From Ophioderma brevispina (taxonomy: Eukaryota > Echinodermata > Ophiuroidea > Amphilepidida > Ophiodermatidae): a stretch of DNA of 64,000 bases. The first letter of the stretch is position 1, and each line of letters starts with the position of its first letter. The notes under the pieces were generated by a model. That model made no database searches, was not told the origin of the DNA, and saw nothing but the letters and a program-made list of their open reading frames with translations. A program made the position numbers and the translations under genes. Positions 10,640 to 22,886 of the stretch are shown piece after piece. The stretch lies in the NCBI GenBank assembly GCA_023653785.1, contig JAMKCH010010208.1:38860-102859 (forward strand). The letters run 5' to 3'.

Positions 10640-11830
10640 TGGCCAAAATTCCGCTACATCCCTAATTGATTGAAATAACTATTGACATCACGTATACAAG
10701 ATGGATCTTCAAATATTCTATATATATGCACATTAGGTGCTTTAAAACTATGTATATAGCACACTTTATTCTGAGTGTAATACATTAACACTTAAAACGC
10801 CATGATTCAAATTGGCTACAATTCAAAAGCAACGCAAGTACAGAAATGCTAATTTTGGCACATGGCGAACCATTTGGGAGATGCAAATTAGATTTATTAA
10901 AATGGATGGGTATGGATCAATTTTGGTTGTGTTTAATCAACATCTGATTTTAGCATTTTTTAGTGGGGAGTTTTGTACTAATACCCTTTCTCTTTTCTTC
11001 TATTAGTCAGGATATGGCGCAACTAGTTAAGGCGCCATTCCACTTGCACCAATTTTGGTTTTATGCAAAATAGCAATGCTCAATTTGTCCCCTTGAAGTC
11101 TTACATACACACTGTATAATATAGTGCAATAGTGTAAGTGTTAACTTAAGTGTAAGATTCATCCTTGTGATACCTTGACCAATGACTGTAAAGTCAAATT
11201 AATGCTAAAATTATGAAAATGGCGGCCATTTTGGATTTCTACATTAGGTTGAATTACAAATGCAGGATTTGAGTTCTGGTTGTTTGTTCCATTATCAACA
11301 CCTTGTGGTTAGCATATTTTTCACTAAAAGAATTCTTCTACAGACAGGATATTGCCTGGAAATATTATGATATATTTCAAAGGCGGCCATTTTCTTATGC
11401 ACATTAGCATGCTTAGGTTGTCCACTGTTCGAGTCTTGTATAAAGACATGTTTATAGTTAGATTAGTACAAGAGTGTAATTGCAACTTTAAAGTACTTGT
11501 TCATCCATGTGATACCTTGAAAATTGACTGTTAAAGTCAAATTATGCTCAAAATTTATGAAATGGGCGGCCATTATGCAGATTTTATGCAGATTTGGTTT
11601 TAATTAAAATGTATGGCTTTGAGTTCTGGTGGTTGTCCATTGTCAAACACCTCATGTTAGCCTTTATTCCACTAAAGAATTCCTTCCTAAAAACAACATA
11701 TGGCTACTAGTTTTGGAGCAAATTTCAAGGCGGCCATTTTGTTAATGCAAATGAGCAGGCTTAAGCTACTACTACTTTGAAGGTCTTCATGCAAAATTAT
11801 TTATAGATGATGTTTCTGAGTAAGTTGATA
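10640..11830 (+). repeat. Dispersed tandem repeat A, forward copies
   Basis: Roughly 345-bp units are recognisable by AAAATGGCGGCCATTTTG-type cores near 11220, 11385, 11565 and 11735, and by GTGATACCTTGA. An inverted block of the same family lies at 6.77-7.40 kb. Confidence 0.75.
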
Positions 11831-11924
11831 CCACACTCGCCTTGCCACTCTGATGGTACCGACCCCAAACCTCATCTGGCCCAAGGACTATAAAGGCAGA
11901 ATGTCCGAATCACATTAATAGTAT

Positions 11925-12765
11925 GGGAACGGGTGTCATTTGTTGGCTTTTTGCTTCAATTGGAATTTTGGTCTTAAAATGTGATAATGGTGCCAGGAAT
12001 CCCCCAAGTATTCACATTGTTACCATTTTTGACTCCCTTCCGTTTGGGCGCCATATGGATTTTCAAAGGCTGCCATTTTTCCCCATCTTTGCTCTATATC
12101 TGCATTCTTGAGCAACCATAGAAGGCTCAAAAAACCTTGGTGGCCAATACCATTATTTGTGATGTAAGGAACAAAAATATCACATCCAGAAAGTAGCGGA
12201 TTGTTTTCTTCTGGCGGACCGGGACATCTGTATTTGCAACAAATGGCCACAATTTTCAAAATATTTTGCCTTATTGTACTTCGGAGCAACATAGAAGGTT
12301 CAAGTAGGCAGCAATTCCCCATGTTGTGATGTCACGGAACACAAATATTACATCCGAAAAGTCCCAGATGGTTCTTCCGGCGGCCATCTTGTGAGCGAAA
12401 ATGTGCCACCATTTCAAATATTTTGCTCTATATCTGTAATTCTGAGCAATACAGAAGGCTCAAGTTGGCGTCAATACCCATGTTTGTGATGTCAAGCCGC
12501 CATTTTAATATATACTTCGCCCATATCGGACTTCTGAGCAACATAAAGGCCTCCATTGTGGCAATACCCATTATTTGGGAGTCAAAGGAATGCAATTATT
12601 ACATAGAAAAGTCAAGATTGTTTCCTTCAGGTGGCCCTACATCTGAAGTTAAAAAATGGGATGCCATTTTTTTAAATATATACTTCAAACAATATTGGAC
12701 TTCTGAGCATTCATAAAAAGGCCTCCATTTGGTTATTGATATTGATTGTGGTGGCAGAGTGTCAC
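11925..12765 (+). repeat. Dispersed tandem repeat B, forward copies
   Basis: Several units of about 170-200 bp share TTCTGAGCAACATAGAAGGC, GTGATGTCA and a GGCGGCCAT-type core. The block recurs in reverse orientation at 15.87-16.75 kb and brackets the LINE between them. Confidence 0.7.
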
Positions 12766-12779
12766 CGTGAAAGACAAGG

Positions 12780-15760
12780 CTAAGGGACCATCCCCACAGA
12801 AAAGGGTGCTGGAGACCTCGCGAATCCCAGCTACTATTTAGATAATTTCAAGCTAATGTTTACAACGTCGCACAGGGTAAAGCCCGGATTGAAGTCATGA
12901 TTCTGAATCAACATTGGTCTCTACCATTTGGATGATTGGTTGGTCCTAAAACCTACTGGAAGGTCCAACCCTGATATTGACAAAAATGCATGGGAATTTG
13001 TGAAACTAATGCTGCTTATCATCAGCACATACAACTTCAAGAACAATCAACAAACAGCCAAGAAAGAAAGAAGAACTATGATGTCATCTACACACCGCAA
13101 TGTGTACAGCAAACATCTACTACCAGTGAAGAATATCCATGGCTATGAACTTATTACAGCATCCGCCCCTGGAAGAATAAGAGAACAATGCGCTAAAGGA
13201 GGTGTGGGATTTCTTCTCACCAAAGGCTCTCAAGTCTGTGCCAGCCTTGTCAACGGTAATGAGCGCATCCTGAAAGTTACACTGATGGGTAATCCTGATG
13301 AAAACAACAGTCATTTGCTGCTACCATCCAGAGCCTGAACTTCTCTCACTTTTACGTGGACTGTATTGCCAACCGGTTTGGAAGTTCACAGCCATAATCT
13401 TCTGCGCATCTCTGGAGATGCGGGGCTCGACTTGGGCCGGGGGACGCGCTGGTCGCGTGCAGAGGCGTGTCCAGTAGAGGTGGGGTGTGGGTGAATGTGG
13501 ATTGGTTAAAACGGTTTAGCACTGTTGCAGTGGCAAACAAAATCCAAAATCAAGCGAGTGACTGTGGACATACCTTGAACAAAATGGGAGAACTTGTCCA
13601 GCTGAACTACATTCTGGTCAGGAAGGTAGGAGTGGATTAACAGCAGTTAGAACTCAAGAGCCTCAAACAACTTTTGAAAGCTGATTAAGTTCTGATCATC
13701 GAATTGTTCTTGCAGAGAGCAGGTAAGGTACTTCAGAGTAAACCCCTCCTAGAGATCTGGATTCCATTAAAACAATTGACTGAAGAAAGGTAGTGGGAGA
13801 TACAAGCTCTGTGAGCAGCATACTGGAGCAGTACACAACAGGTTCAACACTCTTCTTGATGAGCTCGAAGATTCTAATCCCAGCAAAGTATATGAAGCCG
13901 TCATTTAAGCCAAAACAGAAATTGCCACTAGAGAAAGAAGAGACTACTGCCTTGCCCTCAATGACAAAGTCATCAAAGCCAGAGAAAAACTGTCTGCAGC
14001 CAAGAAGGGCTTCATAATAAAATCCCACAGAAGCTCAAGCAGAACCTTGATGCCGCTCGGGCTGCATTTGTGATCTTACACCGTGGTGCTTGAGGGGCAT
14101 GTTAAGTCCAAGGCTTGAATCAATTGACACCCTAATCTCAAATCACCAAGAATGCTGCTTGCCTGGGAGGCACTGAGGGAGTGACTGATAAAAAGGCTAC
14201 ACCATCTATAAGAGCAAAGGTGAAACAACTGAAGAGCGCCTGGACACATGTTTCATCACTTTAGTTCTCTACTTGTTCAAACCAGTTCAGGATAAACTAA
14301 CCTTGATGAACTCCTTCTTCTTAATCACAAGATAGCAGACGAAATGAACAACACCAAGACGCCTGGTCCGAACAACATGCTGACAGTAATCTGGGAGATT
14401 CCACATTTTCCATGGTCAACTGTTGGAATGGGCATACTCTCTAACAAGGAAAGGGGACCTCCAACACACCTCAAAACTACAGAGGAATCACACTGTCACC
14501 ACTGGCCTCTAAGATCTAAAACTCAATGCTGCTCAATAGAATCGATTCTCACATAGCTCCCATTCTCAGACGGAAAAAAAGAATGGTTTTGTTAAGCCAG
14601 ATCAACACTACTCAGATACTTGGCCTCAGGAAGATTCATAGAAGAGTTGAGAATTCCAAGAGAAAGGCTTCATTGTGTTGGTAGACTTTTCCAAGGCTTT
14701 TAACAGTTTCAACAGAGATGTAATGCCTGATATTCTTACAACTATAGTTGCCAAGGACGAGGACGAGAGAGGTCAAGCAATGGCCATCATGTCTGAAACC
14801 TCATTGTACAGACGGTGGATGGGCCCACAAAGGGAGTTCCTAACAATTGCTGGAAAATCCTCCAAGGAGATACATTTGGGTCTCTATATTTTTGTAATCA
14901 TGCTTGATTACCTCCTCCGACAGTCTTGACATCATGAATGAACAAGGGGACTCACCAGTCAAACCCAAGCATTCAGACTTACCCCAAGTCCAGCATCTCA
15001 AGACCATGACTTGCAGCTCATCTAGCTCTAACAGCCGAGCTGATATGGGGTGCACAAGGCCTACATCTAAATGCCAAGAAGAATATATGACGTCAATGAG
15101 GAAGATATCATCACCTATCTGCACTACAGACGGTCCCAACTCAAGAGGTGAGGGACCTAAAGTACCTGGGGTCCTATGTTGCCGACAGCAAGAAAGAATT
15201 CCTGTCATGCAAAGGACAAGTTTGGAATGGCCTGCAATTAAACTACACCACTATGGCAATTCTGGTATCTCAATTAAACCAAGATGCAAGTAAATGAGCC
15301 TGTGAAGAGAGTATCATGTTATATTATGGAATCTGAGATCGGGACTTGAAGAAAGAGCTACCGGATTCGATTATAAAACTGGATTGGCACTAAACCAGGC
15401 CTATTATACGGTACAAACATATCCTGGTTCGTGCGTGAGCCACATATCCAAAGCACAGATATATGGAGATATCACTTCAATTTACTCTGTGCCCAGCGCC
15501 GAGCATGATTTAGCGGTCACTGTTATCGTGCGCTTGATCAAGTAGTCTCGGACACACCGTGGAGGTTAACATGCCCAAACAGGGGTCGTTAGCCCCTTTA
15601 ACTATATTGTTTTGGGATTGCTCGAGACATGCAACAGGATCCATATGACATCCCCAAATTAATGACGGACAGGGGACAGTTGGCGCTACATGGTGAACAG
15701 CATCTCGGTGCGGCCACTAGATATAGTCGGATGGTTTTAATACTTGAATTTGCACTGGAA
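12780..15760 (+). pseudogene. Non-LTR retrotransposon with APE-type endonuclease and reverse transcriptase, degenerate
   Basis: This is the most complete LINE of the window. Endonuclease blocks lie at about 13140-13330 (HGYELITASA, GGVGFLLTKGSQVC, GNP) and near 13700 (SDHRIVLAE). RT blocks follow at 14344-14930: KTPGPN, NYRGI.LSPLASKI, VLVDFSKAFNSFNRD, and LGLYIFVIMLDYLLRQS. The C-terminal part (15060-15750) reads EEYMT, LKYLGSYVADSKKEFLSCK and finally DVWR in other frames. At least ten frame changes make it inactive as assembled. The element lies between inverted copies of repeat B. Two further copies of the family occur in this window, at 31.7 kb and 63 kb. Confidence 0.8.
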
Positions 15761-15864
15761 CATATATGGACACAATAACATTGAAACTAAACACAAACTT
15801 AGTAAAACACCAAGCTGTGCTGCTCCCAGGATTTCATATTAAGGGTTATGTGGCAATAGGTGTA

Positions 15865-16750
15865 TATTGATTAGGAAGGAGCCATTGGAGCTATTTGCTA
15901 ATAAGCCACGATATTCCGGGGCAGAGTATATGTAAAAGTAGTGGCCATTTTGAAAAAAGAGGCTATCAGAAGGAAGCATCTGCGACGTCTAGATGTAATA
16001 TATATTTTCCTTACATCACCCAAACATGGTTATTGGCCACCACATGGAGCATCTCTAGCTTCCCAGACGTTCAGATATGCGGCGAAGGATACGTTTAAAA
16101 ATGGCAGCCATTTAAATCAAGATGGCCGCCAGGCCCCAGAGGAAACAACTGACGATTTTCCTGGAGGTAATATGTGTCACTGACATCACAAAAATGGGGA
16201 TTGTCACCAATTGGAGCTGTCCATGTTGCTCAGAAGTCCAGCTATAGGAAGAATTTTATATATGTTAAAAATGGCGCCATTTTGAAATTAAAAATGGTGC
16301 GATGGTTAACAATCCGTGATTTTTGGGGGGGGTAATATTTGACATTCACTGACATCACAAACATGGGTTTTGCCACCAGCTTGAGCTTCCATATTGATCA
16401 GAAGTGCAAAGATATAGAGCAACATATGTGGAAAATGGAGACATTTGAAATTAGCAAGATAAGATGACCTCTGAAGGAAAACTATCTGCAGCTTTTGGAT
16501 GTGATAGTTGTGTTCATGGACATCACAAAACATTGGATTGCCACCAATTTGAAGCCTCTAGTTGACTCAGAATTCCGATATAAGCAAAAATATGTTGAAA
16601 TGGCAGCCATTTTGAAAACCAAGATGGCCGCCAAACGGAAGGGGATCAAAAAAAATGGTAACAATTTGATTTGGATGACCTAGGACAGATTACATTTATA
16701 AGACCCCAATTCCAATTGAGCGCAAAAAAGCCAAAACACACCCAAACCCA
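15865..16750 (-). repeat. Dispersed tandem repeat B, inverted copy
   Basis: On the minus strand it matches 11.93-12.77 kb, including TTGGAATT.GGGTCTTA at the outer edge, CTTCCGTTTGG and the GGCGGCCAT cores. With the forward block it makes a large inverted repeat around the LINE. Confidence 0.7.
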
Positions 16751-17047
16751 AACACACTGCCCCATTACTAAATAGCTCTCAAATATTTTGTTTCTATGTC
16801 AGTCCTTCTGCACTAATAGACAGGGCGCATTTGTTTGACTTGTGCTGTTTGTTTTAATCTGCTACGTTTTATGGTCTTTTGTTATGAGCCCAATTGCTTG
16901 TGGCATACTAAGCCCAGATAGTAGGTCTGTTGAGTATCTGCGAGTCCATTGGTGATGGCTTGTGGTTAGTTATAGTTTGGGGATTTATTACGTACGTAAT
17001 ACAGGGCCCCGCGCATGTATCCACGATATGGACGCTCCTATCCTATA

Positions 17048-18325
17048 GATGGAAGAAAGAGATAGAAGGAACCTCAACGACTTCCACAATCCGTTTTATC
17101 GGTTTATCCATTCACCCGCAACAAAAGGAACGGACTCAACAGCGACCCTTTGATCATTAATCCTCTGCCGCAATCGAATGATCGGCGGAGCAATCATGAC
17201 GTCGAATTTTTGATGAAAACTCTATCCGAACACGTAACAGGGTTTACAACATGTTCTGGTTGGCTCGGTGTGTATTTAGTGTTGTCGTTATATAAGAAGT
17301 TCATGTACATCGTTATATGAATTCAGCTTTACTGCCCAAGACGGCCCAGTGTGAAAATAAAGGATGGAAGTTTGACTCAATTTGAAAGTTGGACCCGTGG
17401 GGCGTCTGGATTTTGTTGGGCACCTAACGGGACCAATTTTCAGTTAAAAATATACCCGGCCCTAATTGGACAAGCTTTGGGGAACTTATTACTAGTTTCA
17501 GTGAAAAAATACACCTAAACGGTACAGCAGTAATATGGACATCCCTTAAGTCCTTTTTTTAAATATATTTTCACTAGATTATCCAGTTATATGACTCTCT
17601 TTGAAATTACACTTATAATGATTATAACATTTACGGTATGCAAGATACTTTTGATTAATATTGTAAACACTAATTTTCACTATAATGCATGATTTACAAA
17701 TTATTAACAATTGTTTTGGGGTCGGCCTATTCTATGATGAACAAGTACATGAAAACAGCATACACCATTTAAAATCAGCCAATTACAAGAAAATGACACT
17801 TGTACTATGCAAAAGAAAAAATACACACTTAGGGTTATTTTGCTGATGTGTTTAGGTTAATTTTTCATATTTGGATAATTGAACCAGTCACAATCACACA
17901 ACTGAATTCGATACCCCTAGCAGGACTCGAGCTTGATTAACTTGGAATTTGATACCCCTCGCGGTAGTCCCGCATTTGCCAGCTAGTACTCTTTTTTCGA
18001 AACAAGCATGGGTTCCCGAGCAAATTCCAAAGAACCCCCCCCGGGCGTGTTGATCGGTTTCCCTGGATGCCGGCCAATGTTTGAGTATTTACTTTTGCAG
18101 CATTCATCGCGTGTTTGCTGATTCCCGATGACCCGGAATTTTTTCGCAATGAAGAACCAACCACGAACTGAGAATTTCTTGAGCAAGAAAATCTTAATAA
18201 GATATCCTATGACGGAAGGGCCACATGAGAGAATATGAATAAACAAATTGTACATATATGGGGCGGCGATAGCGTCGTTCAAACGTCAAGTGGGTCGTTG
18301 TGGCCATCTGTATCTTTCTTCCATG
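17048..18325. mobile_element. TIR DNA element, copy 1 (related to 55.26-56.58 kb)
   Basis: The left edge reads ATGGAAGAAAGAGATAGAAGG and the right edge ends TATCTTTCTTCCATG, an inverted pair. The right 390 bp and part of the interior (17.70-17.98 kb) align with the element at 55-56 kb. Shared blocks include AAGCATGGGTTCCCGA, CGCAATGAAGAA and ACAAGAAAATGACACTTG. Most of the left arm is too diverged to align. No coding capacity or matching target-site duplication is visible. Confidence 0.55.
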
Positions 18326-18410
18326 CCTCATCGTTACATGATGTGTGTCTAGTAAAACGTTCCAAATTGTATCCTCAATTGCATTTTACGACTATTTTCA
18401 TATTATTATT

Positions 18411-18455
18411 AATTTTTTTAATTTTTTTAATTTTTTTAATTTTTTTATTTTTTTT
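18411..18455. repeat. AT minisatellite
   Basis: Consecutive AATTTTTTT units run up to a T run and are followed by AT-rich DNA. Confidence 0.85.
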
Positions 18456-18514
18456 CTAAATATTAATAATTTTTAAAGCGCTACAACAAGTATCTAAGAG
18501 CTGTACTACCAAAC

Positions 18515-18650
18515 ACCATCATCATCATCAATCAACCTCATGATCATCATCATCATTATGATCATCATCATGATGATCATGATGATCATAATCATGACCA
18601 CCATCATCATCATCATCATCATCATCATGATCATCATCATCTGGAAGGCG
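18515..18650. repeat. Interrupted (CAT)n microsatellite
   Basis: Runs of CAT/ATC with interspersed TGATCATCATG blocks. In one minus-strand frame it reads as a poly-Asp/His tract, which is an artefact of the repeat. Confidence 0.9.
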
Positions 18651-18935
18651 TGCGATGCTTAGAGCGAAAGTGCACAATTCCGCCTTCGAAATCGAATCAT
18701 TCAGCATAAGGCCATTGGTGATGGCCCAAGATCTTACATCCGAGATACGACTTTCCAATTTGTAACATAAGTACTAGTTGTCATCTGCATAAATCATGTG
18801 CATAATTCCGCCATGTGCACCAATCAAGTCACTCAAAGGATCAGTATTATAGGATGAAATAAAGAGGTCCCTAAACAGATCCCTGTGGGGTACCGCAAGG
18901 AACGATATGAATGTCTGAAAGCTTATCTTTCTTAC
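18650..18935 (-). pseudogene. LINE reverse-transcriptase fragment
   Basis: On the minus strand the frames read GTPQGSV.GPLYFIL (RT block with PQG), then IYADD.. (catalytic motif), then ESRISDVRSWAITNGLMLND. This order is the central RT domain of CR1-type non-LTR elements. Stops and a frame change interrupt it. The fragment abuts the (CAT)n microsatellite at its 3' side. Confidence 0.6.
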
Positions 18936-19179
18936 CTCGAAAGGTTATCACTGGTGTTTTTTTATATATATGGTATGTGTTTATTCACCTGCTTCTAGAA
19001 ACTGATAATGTTTCACGTTTATTTATTTTATCATATTATTTTTGAGTGATGATGACACAGAAAGGTGGAGAGGTCAACCATGGTAAATTGTGATAATAGT
19101 TTGTGGGGTTAAACATCGTTATAAATTTATTGTGCATTCAGTAAATAGCCCGATTACATAATTTTTAAATTCAATTTAC

Positions 19180-19249
19180 TTGACTGAACGCCGTGCACTT
19201 TAAATTGAATCCGTGGATAGAGGAAAAAAAGATTACTTGAATCAAATGA
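19180..19249 (-). CDS. Possible short exon, uncertain
   Basis: On the minus strand TTGCAAGCAACAG could be an acceptor and TCAA|GTAAATTG a donor. Between them one frame reads SFDSSNLFFLYPRIQFKVHG, which has the alternating pattern of a beta-propeller strand. It lies downstream of the propeller exon at 25.0 kb on the same strand. The implied phases (0 in, 1 out) do not match the phase-1 pattern of the better exons, so this may be chance. Confidence 0.18.
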
Positions 19250-19799
19250 CTGTTGCTTGCAGATTGGAATGATATTGGCGGTAATTATAGCAGATAACAT
19301 AAGCTTTCTGGTGATATCAACTATATATGCTGAGATATATGTTACATAAATATGCAAAATGTCAGTGATAACTCTGTATGTGCCCTTGTGTTCAGTGGAT
19401 TAAACGCGTTCATCCGTGTCTTGTCTTAGTTTCTAGTCTTGATAACATTTTTATTTTACTTTTATTTATTGTATTGCCTCATAGATATTACATATCTGCA
19501 TCGCTTTCCTTACCGTAGGAGTCCACTGCCAACCTCTTTACTTCATTTAAACCCTCCAATAAGGTTCTTTTCTCGAAAGTGTCTAATGAGAAGCGTTGTA
19601 ATTTCCAACCACTTTCATCAATCCAGTAGAGGTACCTAAACATTAACGGAAGAATAAGCAATAACTCTGATTATTAAATAATGAAATGTGAATGATTATT
19701 GCATTTTGCCATGATAATTCTGTATCTCTTAGCAGACATGGCAGAAGAAAATCTATAGCGTTTAGCAATAATAGTGAGTACGCGATCATCTCTTTCTGA

Positions 19800-20450
19800 T
19801 ATTTCACGGGGGTGTCTGCAGAGCCTTTACCGGGGCCTTTCACCCAGGCCGTAGCCGGGGGGGGGGGGTGCGGGGTGCGATGTACCCACCCAAATCTCAA
19901 AAATTCCAAAAGGTCCACAAAAATGATATGTGCGAGCGAAGCGAGCTAGGAAAAAATAGGTTTTAGGTTTCTTTTGGTCAAAAAGGGCAATATTTGGGCA
20001 AAAAGGGTCCACCCAGGTGGTGGCGGCCAAGCCTCATTCATTATAGCAATTCACCAAAAATGTCAAAAGAAATTACAGCAATGCGGAGTGCAAACCACAA
20101 ACCAATTTGGGGGCTTTGATGTGGGTCGATCATGGGTGTTCCCATGACCTACATACGACCTCGTCCTCGTTCGTTATTAATACAAAAAAAAACAAAACAA
20201 AATCAGAAATAACCCTTCAAGTGTAGTTGGAATAACAAAATATTCCTTGACAACATATAAAACATTCAGAATTTTTCGTCAAGATTTCGCTTTTACGTGT
20301 TAAACCAATGGCGACGTCTGAAATTAGGATTTCTTGGCCACCCTCCCCTGGGTCCACCTTTGTCAAATTTACACCCCCTCTTTTGTGAAAAGGTCCACAT
20401 TTGGGAAAAAAGGTCCACTTTTGGAAAAAAATCCGCCTCACCAGTTCACA
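19800..20450. repeat. Dispersed G-run / AAAGGTCCACTTTT repeats
   Basis: One part (19.82-20.04 kb) has the landmark CAGGCCGTAGCCGGGGGG, then GTGCGAGCGAAGCGAGC, then AAAAAGGGTCCACCCA. A second part (20.31-20.44 kb) carries GAAAAGGTCCACATTTGGG and AAAGGTCCACTTTTGG. Related sequence appears at 42.0, 52.1-52.4 and 63.86-64.0 kb. Confidence 0.6.
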
Positions 20451-22129
20451 ATTCCTTGTCTCAATAAAGCCGGTCCATCACATCCTGACCATAGCGATAG
20501 AGTTATAAAAGGCTAGAAGTCGGACGGCCATCTTAAATCAGCTAGCTCTCTGGTGGACGCTTAGATGCTTACCGGCCAAGCCAATTACACCTAAAACTTA
20601 CAGCACTAAAAATGAACTTTCTCGTGATTTCGCCAGAACTAACCTCACTTATAAAATGATCCTTAGATAGCCAAAACATGCAGGTATGTGGTTTGTTCAG
20701 AAGTTTACCTTCGCTAAGATCTGGCACGGTGCTTTTTGCAGATTTCCAAAATGGCTTCCAAGTAGCTTGGGAGGGTAAAACGCTCTCGCATGTCATCGAA
20801 ACTACGAAACTGCTATAGCTTGGGCTATAGCATTTTCGGAGTTGCTATGACGAGTGTACGTATTTAACACAGTAGTATGCTTGTACTATCTAATTATAGT
20901 ATGGAACTTTGACCTCGGTAAGTGCTAAACACGTCCGCCAGCTCGTTCGTTTGTATTATTGGTATCAGCGAAAATAGCGTGTTCGTGCCCATCTAGAAAG
21001 AAGAATTAGCCGGGAACATCTCATATCCTTGATCCTGACAGTCTTTCTATGGAGTCTGTTCCTTCTACTCCTTCTTCTATGATATAATCCTGCCTCCAAT
21101 ATTCTGAACACTGGAGTTTATCCGTTGCTAGTAATTGTTGTCATTGGCAGTACGCAAGAAATGAATGAGAGCTTCACTCACCTGATGGTCTATGAATCAA
21201 CCATTGCAATGGTCAGTGCATAAAACTCCTATGTGTAACACGAAAGGCTAATGTGAGATTTCATATATCAGTTATTTCAAAAAAAAGCTGAAGCCTTTTA
21301 TTCTTGCAGTTGTTTGGGGTTTTTTTGGGGGGGGGGGGGGGAGGGGGGGGGGCGGGGGGGGCTGGTGGGATTGCAAGCTTTCCATAAATATTCCATATTA
21401 AATGGATTCAACTGAGAATATTTTCTTTGGAACCAAAAATTTCAACTGTCTAATTTAGGGTACACACAACTAATTACCCCTTTTGGCGCCTCACTTCCGC
21501 AAAATTTATCACAGTATATCCGTACTTACTAAAAAATCTGAAGTTATTGTACTATTTGAGCACATTTTTGCATCAAATTTTTGGTCTATACCAATTTTTT
21601 TGGAATGTATGCATGATTCCTGAAAGAATGGGTTGATAAGCTTATTTTGCTTTTTACTGGCGCTTAACCATCACGTGGCATTGGTTTCGGGCGAAAATTT
21701 GAGTTCGAAAATTAATACCCTCCAAGAAATCGTAAATATTGCCACAATTTATAAGGAAAAGTTGTGATCAATTTGGATTGTTATAAAAGTAAGTCTGCAA
21801 CAAACTTTGTCAACTCTCATTTTCTGAAACGCAAGGTAACTCGAGATACAGCCCAAGATATAACATGAATTTTCTATACAGGGAGGCGTAGATATTTGGT
21901 GTGCACCCTTATAGCAATACGAATACAAATTCAGCCTATAGGCCTCTACGTGAATAAAAAAATGTGCTAGGGATTAAGATGATCTTACCTGAATGCAATC
22001 ACTATATCATAGATTTGTTGTTTTTGTAAGCACACACTGTATTTTCTTCCTCATTTTTTGAAAAGAAATCGAATGAAACATGCGCTAGATATAGCAGCTT
22101 TTGTAATCACACCCGTTTTTCTACGTTTT
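20451..22129. other. Stretch without a recognised gene
   Basis: AT-rich DNA. It contains two GCTATAGC octamers four bases apart near 20814 and a G-rich tract at 21.32-21.36 kb. No exon with both splice context and protein-like content was found. Confidence 0.4.
21319..21362 (+). repeat. G-rich tract
   Basis: A run of T is followed by about 40 bases that are almost all G, broken by single A and C residues. It could form G-quadruplexes and is a likely place for length errors. Confidence 0.85.
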
Positions 22130-22290
22130 CTTCCCGTGACTAGAGCTCGTCAAAACTTTTTGATCACTCTTCATTGGTTACATGTTAAGGAACGTATCAT
22201 ATGCAAAATCCTTCCTTTATGTGTATAAGGCTCTTCACGGACAGGCTCCCATCATACTTTACTGAATGGTCTAAATATGCATAAATGATA
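22130..22290 (+). pseudogene. LINE 3' coding-end fragment
   Basis: One frame reads LITLHWLHVKERIICKIL, then after a slip the next frame gives KALHGQAPSYFTEW. The LHWLPV..RI.YK.L...LHG.APSY pattern is the C-terminal region of CR1/L2-type LINE ORF2. The short fragment sits just upstream of another CR1-like copy. Confidence 0.6.
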
Positions 22291-22439
22291 TGCTATTTGG
22301 AAATCAGTAATCGCTTACAATGTGGTGGATAAATGAATGAAATTCTTGGCCATTTAACATTGAGGATGTTGGGCCATACAATATGTTCACCTATTATATC
22401 CCAAAGTCATTCTCGGACAACGAAACCGTACGAATGAAA

Positions 22440-22886
22440 ACCATTTTGACGGAGCATGCCTCGATGATAATAAGTTGTTATTGGGATTTTCTTAGACCTC
22501 TCAAAGGCTTCGAATACCAAAAACCATGAAATCCTTTTGTCTAAACTCAACCCCTAATGGTAATCGGGTAGTGCCTCTTGAGTGTGGTTTAAGAATTATC
22601 TAACAGACAGAACTCAATTCACCATCTTTGCCAATTACAATCACATTACACGACATAACGGTTGGGGTACCACAGGCTCAATTTTGGTCCACTGCTTTTA
22701 TTTTATATATAAATGATATCGTTTATTCTTCAAAATTCTTTTCTTTCTACATATTTGCGGATGTTACAAACTATAGCTCACACAAAGACTTTTAGAGCTC
22801 TAGTCAACAAAATCAACACGACAACGTATTCACATTTCCCTGTTTTAAGCTAATAAGTTGTCACTGAATTTAAATAAAACCAACTA
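22440..22886 (+). pseudogene. CR1-like LINE reverse transcriptase, 5' part, interrupted by insertion
   Basis: Blocks in order are GIFLDLSKAFDTKNHEILLSKL, LEWFKNYLTDRTQFTIF, a PQG-type region, the degenerate ICG.. in place of FADD, and SLNLNKTN. They match palm and thumb regions of CR1-type RT. Several frame changes are needed. The reading stops at the TA dinucleotide where a TIR element is inserted and resumes beyond it. Confidence 0.75.

Noticed and set aside
18528..18758. Frame with a long Asp/His tract
   Set aside because: It is a (CAT)n microsatellite read through into a LINE RT fragment, not a metal-binding protein.
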